A stretch of 64,000 nucleotides of DNA from Lepraria neglecta (lineage: Eukaryota; Ascomycota; Lecanoromycetes; Lecanorales; Stereocaulaceae): contig CM065648.1 in assembly GCA_033220425.1 (NCBI GenBank), positions 1,984,001 to 2,048,000 of the forward strand, given 5' to 3'. Positions 54,951-64,000 of the stretch are shown in pieces. Position numbers and translations under genes: made by a program. How positions within the stretch are numbered: the stretch's first letter is position 1; each line of letters starts with the position of its first letter. Under the pieces are notes generated by a model, which was not told where the DNA came from, searched no databases, and saw only the letters and a program-made list of their open reading frames with translations.

Positions 54951-56133
54951 ATGCCGATTCCCCTGTTCGCAGACGCGATTTTCAAGGGCGTAGACTCGAT
55001 ACCGTTTGCTTTTCCCATCCTGAAAGCATTACCTTGGGTCGTGCTAACATGGCTTCTGAAATGGTATTTTGCTGGAGCCAGCAACACTTCGGAGCGCTTG
55101 ATGCACTCCAAAGTGATCATGGTCACGGTACGCTTTGCACTCAACTCCGTATATACACTATACTAACAATCCTCAGGGCGGTACGTCGGGCATTGGCGCA
55201 GCAGTCGTCCACCATCTCGCTTCTCGTGGAGCTCAAATTATTCTCCTTACGCACCACTCCCATTCAGATCCCTTCCTGGTGGACTACATCGATGACCTAC
55301 GCTCCTCTACCAATAACGAATTGATATACGTCGAACAAGTGGATCTCTCTTCTCTACAATCAATACGCGTGTTCGCTACCAAATGGGTGGACAACGCTCC
55401 TCCTAGACGACTCGACATGATCATTCTCTGTGCAGACACCTTAATCACCCGGTTTGGGATCCATGGGATGACACAAGATGGTGTGGATCCAGTTTGGGGG
55501 ATCAATTACCTAGCAAATTTCCATCTTCTCAGCATACTAAGTCCAGCTCTAAGAGCGCAGCCCCCTGATCGAGATGTCAGGATTGTATTTGCAGCTTGTG
55601 CAAGCTATGTTGGAGGCAATCTGAAGCTGTTGAAGGATGATCGTGATCCTCTACCATCGGGCAGGAAATACGAGACAAGCAAACTAGCGTTAATGGTCTT
55701 TGCTCAGGCATTTCAAAAACATTTGGATGTGTATAAGCGACCAGACAAGCAACCGAACAATGCAAGGGTCATAGTTGTCGATCCAGGTTTTACTCGGACA
55801 CCTGGTATGCGGAGATGGCTGACTATGGGGTCTTTGTGGGGTCTACTGCTCTACTTGCTCATGTGGCCTATTTGGTGGCTCGTCCTGAAGCCGCCGATCA
55901 TGGGCGCGCAGGGATTCTTGAGGGCTGCTATGGAGGCAGAGCTGGGTAGAGGGGCTGGCGGGAGGCTTTTGAGAGAATGCAAAGAGGTGAAGTATTTGAT
56001 GGAAGAGATTAGGGATGAGGGCGCTCAGAAGAAGTTGTGGGCTTTTAGTGAGAAGCAGATTGAGGCTCTGGAGAAAGAGGGGGGCGGTGAAGAGAGCACT
56101 AGCGAAGAAGGAAAACGAGAAGATAGAGAATGA
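54951..56133 (+). CDS. Membrane-associated short-chain dehydrogenase/reductase
   Basis: Exons 54951-55127 and 55177-56133 join in phase to give VTGGTSGIGAAVVHHLASRG, the SDR nucleotide-binding motif (377 residues). An N-terminal hydrophobic stretch (ALPWVVLTWLLKWYF) and a second near residue 285 (LWGLLLYLLMWPIWWLVL) suggest membrane association. The catalytic pair is in YETSKLALMVFAQAF (YxxxK), with Ser in FAACASYVGG and the usual N-helix in VWGINYLANFHLL. The substrate is unknown; lipid or retinol-dehydrogenase-like enzymes share this form. At a run of six G (56079-56084) the C-terminus may shift: the next frame continues, charged and helical, to 56236, while the annotated frame stops at 56133. 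Confidence 0.84.
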
Positions 56134-57063
56134 GGAGCCTGCGAAGGCTGCAAACGGCGTGGCGGAGAAGACAGCGGAGTCAAAGTCAAAGGGAGCCAAA
56201 GCACCTGGCTCACGCAGAAGTCGAAAAGCTGGTTGATGAGACATTTCTACCATGATACCCTTGCATAGCGTATGGAGCAACGAACAAAGCAATCCTAACG
56301 TTACAGAGATTTTTCTTTGGAGACCAAAAGGTCGTGTGAATTTGCTAGGCTTGAATTGGTAGAGATGGTGCTCTCACTGGTGCCGTCGTCGCCTCAGCAG
56401 AGTGTGAAAGAACGAAGCACATACAATGTGGAGCATATCAGAAGATAAACAATGGCCGACTGCATCCTAGCGTTCTACTACAGCTTCTACTTATCACTCT
56501 CGAGATCTTTTCCACAAAAATCTTCATTATCGCTTATACATTACGTATATAAATTGTCTAGTATAACCCAGACGTCTATCTGTACTTCAAGTCGCAGCTC
56601 TAGTCGTGAATGCCGAATCCCAAATTCCCAACCGAGGGGAAATCCTAAGAAAAAACATACAATCGTGACCTGGTTCATGACTCCAAGATTTCCAAACGAG
56701 CGTTCCTATTTTAAACCATTCCTTCCTAAGGTCGTGAGATGCCTATCAAGGACTTAATCATGTGACCCGCCCAACCAATTATCCACTTGAGATGTTTCGT
56801 ACTCTTGAGAGCTGTTCATGCGGTCCTCTCGAGTACTGGATGTACATGTATCTCTGCCGATATCAGTCCTAAATATGGTCGTCGAAGATAGCTTTTATAC
56901 GCGAGACTTTTGGCGTGGCTCTATTATGAGCATTTCCCGCACCAGATCTTGAATACATCTTCCTTGTAGTTCTCCTTGAGGTTCTTGATATATCTATATA
57001 TACGGATTGTTCGCGGATGCTCTTGTGTACAGGGATCGTGATGATGTTGTCACGGCGCTGGCA
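56134..57063. other. Intergenic, includes a possible C-terminal extension of the SDR
   Basis: 56090-56236 is an open, Lys/Glu/Ala-rich frame (AVKRALAKKENEKIENEEPA) that probably belongs to the SDR in other strains. The remaining ~830 bases hold no recognised gene. Confidence 0.45.
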
Positions 57064-60000
57064 TCAGTCATCGTCAAACCAGTCATTGACGGCGCCAAGA
57101 AGCATTTTCCATACATTGCCATCTGCGGGTGTTGTATCGATGATGTCTCTGTATGGTGAAAATTGCCGGTCAGTGCCATCAATATAGTTCGAGACTATGA
57201 CAGTGCCAACAAGAAAAGTTGGGTAAAGAATGTGGTAGAGGAAACGTAGGGGCTGGGGAGCGGCATAGAGGACTTACAATTGGAGATTCAACTCAGAGTC
57301 CAGCTCTTGGAGTCGCTGAATGCCTTTTTGATCGTTCCCAAACCTAATGAATTGAATGCCGATTTGCTTGTTGGTGAGCTTGTGCTCTATAAGGTGGGTT
57401 ACCAGAGTCTTGACCGTTGGCGTGAGGTCGCATACTGGCTGCCAGAGAGCATCGGTAAGGACGTAGAGACTCAATTTTCGTGGGGCTCTTGGAGCTGTGC
57501 CTCGGAGAAATGAGGTAAAAGTCTTCTTGCCAAATCTTTCTTGATACTTCTCGATGATTGAAGCGAAACGTCCCCTCATATCAGGTAAACCCTTGGGCGG
57601 TCTTGTCTCCAACTCTCCCATCATCGACTCAATGTTTTTGAATTTGAAGGACTTGGAGCATGTCGTAAAGTATACGTCAAGACCGTCAGGATCACAGTCT
57701 TGTACCATGTATGCTAGCAGTCCAAGGACTTTCTTCAATTCGGACCTATGGGCAGCCATGGACCCTGCATTGTCAATGAGGAATGCCTAGCCGTCCGTAT
57801 TAGCTCGCTCCCAGACAAAGTAGAGAGTAACCAACATGATCGCGCCCTTTCAACTCCTCTAGGAGCTCTTCGTCATCTAGCCTGGGTTTCCTCCCGAGTT
57901 TCTTGCCTCTTTTCCATTCGATGCCCTTCGTGACTGACAGTTCGGGATGCGGCAATTGAATTGACATTGTGTTGCGGGGTGTTGGACTTGCCAAGGCAAC
58001 AGCATCGTCGTGAGATTTTGGTGATCCAGGAGGGGGCGCGGCAGCAAGACCTAGTGTTTGGGGGTTTGATGGGTCGCCCCTAACAGAAGATCGGAAGGGG
58101 TCCTCATTTGCATTGTCTGGAGACGAGTGTTCAGGATCTTGCAGTGGGAGATTACGAGTATCTCTCCTTCGAATGTTCTGACTTCCATCAATCCTATTCA
58201 AAGGGTTTTCCACGATGGTACTGAAGCGATTGTTGTGGAGTGGCTCGTTACGGCGCCCGTTCGGAATAGCGAATGTATGCTGGTTCTCCAGGACTCTGCT
58301 TTGCTGTTGGTGTGGGTAGGAGGCAACACGACCTGGGCGAGGCGGGAGAAAGGGGGATTCTTGACTATCTCCAGAGTGATTGGGGGACTGGGATTCATGA
58401 ACGTGGGGATTCTCGTACTGTGAACCCCCGCTATACGGTCGCCCTTGTGGGGACGACCCACTACTTTGGGAGCCGTGACTCTCAACGGCTCTCTCTGCAG
58501 TGTATGGCGAGTCATTGAGCTTGCTAACCCACTGGCCGGCATGGTCGGGTGTGCTTTCAAATGCAAGGCCCAGCCCGAAATCCGGAGGTAGGTTGGGCGG
58601 CATTAAGGGCAGTGAATGTCCGGTCTGGGACAGGGAATGACCCTTGTCATGTTGTACCATGTTGTTCGTTGTTTCGGCCAGCTTGGTCTTTGCATCTTTT
58701 ATAATCCGCTTCGACTCTTCAAAGACGAACTTGGCAGTTAACCGAGACCCTTCGACTATCATCATTTGTCGTACTAGACCTTCCAATACCGAGGGAGTCA
58801 CGTGGTCGTTGACACGGCGGTTCGTCAACGTCTCATTGTGAATCTGTTTGACAGTGTCTAGCACGTTGCGGCCATCGTGAAAACACTCTCCGTCTTTACA
58901 AATCCTCTCCTTGAACTCTGTCCGACGACGGCGCCGGTATTCGACGACTTTATTCCAGCCATGGCCGACCCATGTAGTTACTTCACTGTAGACGCAACCC
59001 ATGGACCAGATATCTACCTCCTGCTTGACTTCAAGATCACAATCCTCAAGAGCACTTTCGGATCTGCAAGTTTCCGGAGCACCTGAGAACATCGTCAGCT
59101 TTGAGGGAAGAAAAAGTGCTTGTACATCAGACTGACCGTATGCATGTGTACCGAACGCGTCTCTGTCTGTAGCACTCTGCTTTGACCCCGAATACTTTTT
59201 GAAATGACTGAGACCCAAGTCGGCAAGTTTGAAATAACAGTCATATGGCGAGGTCGGGCTCCGCCTTTTGACAAGGATATTGGCGGGTTTCACATCATGG
59301 TGCCATCTAACATAGCACGAGATAGTAAGCATAACTCAAGAGCAGAGAATCTTCCGTACAGAAACCACGCTTACCCAAGCAGTATCTGAGGCTCCTTTGG
59401 ATTGCCTTCTTTCGTGTTATGTATCGTCACTAAGCCATGTGTAACATTGAAAAAATTGTCCCAGAAGAGAATGGTATCTTCGATGCTTGAGGGTGGCTGT
59501 ACGCGCCGCATGAAATCCTCAAGACTCCCCAAGTCGGCATACTCTAGGATGATATTGAAATTCTCCCCTCGTACAAAGCTTCCGTAAAAGCCAATTATGT
59601 TTGGAGGAGGCCTTCCGGCCTTCTTCAGGTTCTTGAAAGCATTGCGCTCGGTCTCATAGTAGGTTTTAGCGTCGGCAGTGCGGTATGTCTTAACCACAAA
59701 AACATGGTGGTCATTGTTGGAAACCTGTTTTCATGTAAGTTTTATCATCAACCCAGTGCCAGAGTGTGAGAGATACCGAGCCACAACTACCAGGGGGATC
59801 AAGAGAATCATAATCCTCGTGCACAATAATCTTGTGCGTGACTGCGCTGCCACCTTCTCCAAGCCGCTCTTTGTGGATGATAGGCAGTATCTCGTCCTTG
59901 CCCAGGTGGAAACTCATGTTGTATTCGAGAGCTGTGGCGCAAAAGCACCACTGTTTCTCGTTAAAAGACGCCCAGAGATCACAGGTCGTAGATGATGGGA

Positions 60001-60364
60001 AGCCTTCCGGCTCAGCTCGAAAGGGCAAGTGACGGTCTTGGAGGCTTTCATGTTCGACAAAATGGTAGATCATATGCCCTTGACCTATGCAGAGTAGTAT
60101 GACGAAGGGCCGTAGATAGCGATTGCGGATGTAGTCAGCGTCAGGTAAAGGGTCGCTGCCGTTGCCGTTGCCGAACAAGGCTTCGAGGAGCCCTTCCACT
60201 TTTCCGGGCTCTTTGAATGCTTTCTCAAGCGTAGATTTCGGAATGAATTTGCGATCCAGTTTGTTGTCAACACCTCCAGAGCCCAATCGCCAGGTATGTT
60301 TGGACCTCTTCCAGGAGAGAACATCTTGGATTCGCGCATCATGATCCGGTTGTGACCCAACCAT
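57064..60364 (-). CDS. Protein kinase fused to a C-terminal vWA domain
   Basis: Six exons join in phase: 59777-60364, 59375-59724, 59306-59137 (minus order), 57836-59082, 57278-57786 and 57064-57148; 982 residues. Residues 1-165 are a fungal N-terminal domain. The kinase follows: glycine loop RLGEGGSAVTHKI, HVFVVKTY (Lys), ILEYADLGSLEDFM, catalytic loop HHDVKPANILV (HRD replaced by HHD), KLADLGLSHF (DFG as DLG), APETC and QEVDIWSMGCVYSEV. Then ~290 residues of disordered Ser/Pro/Gln-rich linker. The vWA domain is AFLIDNAGSMAAHRSELKKV, where the MIDAS DxSxS reads DNAGS, then SLYVLTDALW and IQFIRFGNDQ, ending NVWKMLLGAVNDWFDDD. An ePK likely active; role unknown. Confidence 0.87.
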
Positions 60365-61220
60365 TGCCAGGACGCAGCGAGAACAATTGCATAGTCAGGT
60401 GGCGAAGGGCGCCAGCAAGGAGATGCACAGAATGTACACGCGCCTTTATTGAATGCTGCGTATGTAACGAACGACTGGTAGTTGTTTAATGAAATTTTTG
60501 GAGGAAGGAGTAGGGAAGGCGATGCTCATGAGGCTTTCCTCAGCCCTTCCTCGAAACCCCCGCACCTGATATCTCGGAACCGGTCAGCGCTGATGACTCA
60601 GGCAACTTCAGCTGTGTCGGGAGCGTAGGTAAGAGAAGAAGCCGCTAAGACCTTCCGGCCGGGCCATCGCCACAACGCTCTCGGTCTCACCCCAATAGTA
60701 CGAATGCTTTATCACAACAGTCGGCGCACCGTTGACCCCTGTTTTGCGGGGTGCATACATTACTGCCACGGATGGAGCCTTGATTACAGAGTGAAATTAT
60801 GACCTACAGGAGTGATAAGCCTAGTTGGCAACGATTGTTATTGGAACAATGCCTAAGCTCTTCTAGCGTTGACTTAGGTGAAATATGTGTGGACAACGCA
60901 GCCTGTATAAGTTGCGTGGAGAAAGAAGTGGCCCGCATACTTTCCCGCGAAACCACTGGATGTAAGTGGTCAAGCTGCAGCTACCAGATTGGAGAGCCCA
61001 CGATCCACCCCACGCGGCTCAAGTACTTTAAGCATTTAAGCAAGCCCCGCCGTGTCTTGTGCACAGTCTCCCAAGCTTGATTCTGCTTTTGGTGCAGAGA
61101 CTCACTGACGCCTAAGTAAGCTTCTAATTTCCTGCAAGGCAGCGGTGTGGTGGTGATCACTTGATCGTTTTCAAGGTAGAATCCGGCTCAGCTCAGCTTT
61201 AAGCTGCGCCAATACGGAGA
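60365..61220. other. Intergenic, kinase promoter side
   Basis: About 0.86 kb between the divergent kinase and the small gene at 61221. A 93-codon plus frame (60799-61080) has no recognisable features and is not called. Confidence 0.45.
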
Positions 61221-61492
61221 ATGACCACCAGAAATACAGCCACTCCGAGCCCGCCTCCTCAAGACAGGGTATGGGTCTACGACTACATACCACATTATCA
61301 CCTCAGTGAGAACATCATTGGTGGCTACTTGAGAAACAAATGGGGCAATTATCAATTCTTTGTTCAGGTACGAGTTCGAATAGTTCTGCTCATTCTATTG
61401 ATCTAGCCTTCTCTGACTCAACAATGCAGCGTGTTGGCGATGAATATCGATTCTGGGTTCCGCGAAAGCTCAAAGAGGTTGGCCTCACCTAG
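61221..61492 (+). CDS. Small protein of 69 residues, unknown function
   Basis: Exons 61221-61367 and 61430-61492 join in phase through gtacga...atgcag. The protein reads VWVYDYIPHYHLSENIIGGY, then LRNKWGNYQFFVQ, and RVGDEYRFWVPRKLKEVGLT after splicing. It is rich in aromatic residues and looks like a small folded domain. I have the impression of similar short fungal proteins with an IPHYHLSE and WGNY core but cannot name the family. Clean intron phase and aromatic pattern support a real gene. Confidence 0.6.
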
Positions 61493-61923
61493 CATTATCG
61501 CTTGCAGCTTAGACTGGGTCGAGAGTTGTAGATCTAATCTCGCACAGTCCGAGCAAAATGAACTCCTGAACTTGCGCACCAGAAACCATTAGTCTGATCT
61601 CGGCACCGTGAATTTGCTGCGTGCAGACAAGGAAAATCAAGGTCGAACGGAGTACTAGGGGCGGTGCATTCAGGCTTGAGTAACGAATGGATAATAACGC
61701 AATGGAACAGAATTGGGGCAGGTCACACAGCCTACCTTAGCCTTTGCTCGGTAGTCAGGCGCCGGGGGCCGTATTTGGCATGCCTTGGCTAAATCATTGG
61801 GAGCAAAGGGATTTAGGCGGCATAGTTAGGTCAAGCCTCGTAATGCAACATGAACCTCATCCCATATATAATGATTACCTCTCCACGAAGGGTTTCTAGC
61901 CAAAGTCTCTAGCATCTTTCGCA
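61493..61923. other. Intergenic, promoter of the CorA-like gene
   Basis: About 430 bases. tatataat (61865-61872), about 55 bases before the next start codon, is a possible TATA box. Confidence 0.45.
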
Positions 61924-64000
61924 ATGGAGCAGCTAGTCGCAGTATGCAATGACGCTCTCCGCTATCCCCAGAATTTTGCCGGTCAAAACGCTCTTGAGTA
62001 CAGACTAGCGTCGTACTTGGAGCAATTGAATGAACACCAGCGCCGCCTCTTTTCTACAGAAAATGAAGCAGCTTTGGGTTTCAGGGATCTTGAAAGCGAT
62101 GGAAGAGGTGCGTTAAGCCTTGCGAAGGCGTGCCATCACCACCCACTTGAAGTCCACTGACACCTGAGACGCAGCTTTCTGGAGTCTTCAGGTGAAGAGC
62201 GCTGACACCTTAAGATCGCATCTGAGGATTGCATCCAGGTCCCGGCAGGCAGATCCCCGATGCAGATTTCTGTGAGTGACCTTTTGCGAGCCCAGCAATA
62301 GTACTTGGCTTATGAGGGCATCTAGATTTGTCCATGCACCTCACTCAAGGGAAAGCCTGAAGACTTCCCGAGAAATGCTTATGCTCGCGTTCACTTATTT
62401 GCAAGTCATGCCAGAGTTTTTAGATTTCCTGTTCGTTTTTGGTAAACAGGCACATGCCCAAGATCTGTACTGCAGTGGATTTCGACAACGAACACGCCTT
62501 ACGAAGTCCGAGATGGGTTTGAAGGTGCCTGAACTCGGATGGTCTGGCCAGGAACTGCAAGTGTGTTATAGCCTGAAGTCTGTAGAAAGCTCAGGCTCCC
62601 AGCGAGACTGGCCGTGGTCGATTCGTCACTGCGCGGTGCATCATTCTTTCGACGTCGAGAACATTCGATCCTCCTGGATCATCATCAAAGGTGACCGGCT
62701 AATGGAAAGGCGTGTTCAATCAGCGACAAGTGATCGCGGTCCTCTCGAACTTTCGTCTTTCCAGTCGATCGACAAAGCTTTCGCTGCAGCGCTCGCAACC
62801 CATCTGATATTGTGCGATTGGTCCGCCGAGAATTGGCGATGGTATATCAAATTTCTTGAGGATAGGCTTCAAGAGATGACCCGGGGTACCATCAACATCA
62901 ATGCAGACATCCCGCAAAGTCCTGCGGCTGAAACCGACAATTTCGCAATGCTGCCACGGCAAATGACTAACCAGACCCAACGAACCGCAAAGTCCTCTTT
63001 TTCTCGCTTCTCGCGTACTCAGACTCAGATAAACGAGAATATCGAAATGACACCAGGGAAGCAACAGCCTCAATCTTCTCAAACATACACGAATCCTGGT
63101 GGTTTAAAGCAGCCGCTGCCACCAGGATACACTGCAAACGAATCCCAGACGCCAAAACCCCGGGCAATTCCGTATGAGAGCTACGGACAGCAGCAGTTCT
63201 CCTTTAGTGACTTGCAGAAGATTCAAGACATTGAGGAGAAGACCAACGAAACCACGTTGGTCCTCAAGTTAAACCTTAGCGTCATATCGCAGCTGCGAAA
63301 TCACTATCGATCCATCATTAAGTCTCAGGACTTCCCTCAGGACCTCGGTCGACGATGTAGCGGGGACCTAGCCTGCTTTGAGCGCCGAATAGATGGCATA
63401 GAGGGCGATATACAATTGCAAATATTGAGGGTCGAGGCATTGCTACGTCTACTTGCAGATCGTAAAGCGCTGGTAAGCTATTGACATCCCACATACAAGA
63501 CCACGCTCGGTCACGAAGGAGCTAACCAAACCTAGCTCCGTGGCCTCCTTGACTTCCAGAGCATGCAGGCCAACAGAGTCCTTGCTGATCAATCGCGGAA
63601 ATCGACAAAAAACATGGAGCATCTGACTCATGACATGAGTGAAATTGCACGTAAAACTAAGTCTGAGACAGTGTCCATGAAAATCATCACACTCGTGACT
63701 TTGTTCTTCTTGCCAGGAACATTCATATCTGTAGGTAGCTTCTTTATATTCTTGGTAAGCCCCTTCCCAAAACACCGGGCACCTTCCCCTTCCTCCTATA
63801 TACCTAGACACGCACATTTTTACAACTAAGACTAAAGGAAATATGACCACTGACTCTGGACAGACACTCATGAGCACAGACATAGTTCACTGGGATACAG
63901 GCAACGACGGCAAATCAGTTAAGAATTTCCAGCTCGGTGCTTTACAAATTTATCTCGCCATAAGTCTACCGTTCATGCTAGCAACTTTTGGGATCTGGTA
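61924..64000 (+). CDS. Fungal CorA-like membrane protein (runs off right edge)
   Basis: Exons 61924-62107, 62175-62271, 62326-63472, 63536-63730 and 63864 to the edge join in phase (586 codons visible). The first part has RGAFWSLQVKSADTLRSHLR and a soluble domain with LDFLFVFGKQAHAQDLYCSG, WSIRHCAVHHSFDVENIRSS and LILCDWSAENWRWYIKFLED. A Gln/Pro-rich insert follows (about 62890-63180). The CorA-type coiled coil is FSDLQKIQDIEEKTNETTLV through MEHLTHDMSEIARKTKSETV. The first membrane helix is MKIITLVTLFFLPGTFISTL. After it the family's usual GMN is replaced by STLMSTDIVHW, typical of fungal CorA-like proteins of unclear substrate. The second helix (LQIYLAISLPFMLATFGIW) starts at the edge. Confidence 0.85.

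Noticed and set aside
60799-61080. 93-codon plus-strand frame with several Cys
   Set aside because: No signal peptide, no family resemblance, no promoter-like leader. Likely chance.
1-64000. tRNA or rRNA genes
   Set aside because: None could be recognised by eye; a covariance-model scan would be needed to exclude them.

Overview
This is filamentous ascomycete (Pezizomycotina) chromosomal DNA. The genes have short GT-AG introns of about 45-65 bases with CTAAC/CTGAC-like branch sites. Both strands carry genes, and the content is typically fungal: KRE2/KTR mannosyltransferase, HET domain, rhodopsin-domain membrane protein, CorA-like protein. A Leotiomycetes-type genome is my best guess from protein style, but that is inference.

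Two kinds of region alternate. The housekeeping blocks are compact and intact. Block 1 (1-6.1 kb): 3' end of a KTR mannosyltransferase, NECAP-like protein, eIF2B alpha (GCN3), a small mitochondrial-type protein and the SNARE SYN8. Block 2 (15.9-28.1 kb): external alternative NADH dehydrogenase with an EF-hand, URB1 (60S biogenesis), a secreted CBM1-expansin-like protein and an eIF4E-binding-motif protein. Block 3 (43.7-61.5 kb): PRP22, mitochondrial helicase SUV3, SEC1, a G-patch protein, a short-chain dehydrogenase, a protein kinase fused to a vWA domain, and a 69-residue protein. A CorA-like membrane protein runs off the right edge.

The accessory blocks (about 6.3-15 kb and 28.2-43.6 kb) hold decayed genes and repeats: a broken HET gene, a probably broken rhodopsin-domain gene, remnants of secreted proteins, a hAT transposon between two related secreted-protein-like genes, a broken zinc-finger gene and several minisatellites.

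The most notable observations are: (1) a hAT transposase frame of about 650 codons with no frameshift, whose twelve interruptions are all TAA or TAG, mostly where glutamine fits; (2) a 287-base MITE with long terminal inverted repeats and TA target duplication inside the SUV3/SEC1 divergent promoter; (3) the kinase-vWA fusion with an altered MIDAS; (4) a likely one-base frame change at a G6 run in the dehydrogenase; (5) the pair of related secreted-protein genes flanking the hAT element. Splice sites were read by eye and tested by reading-phase continuity, not by transcripts.
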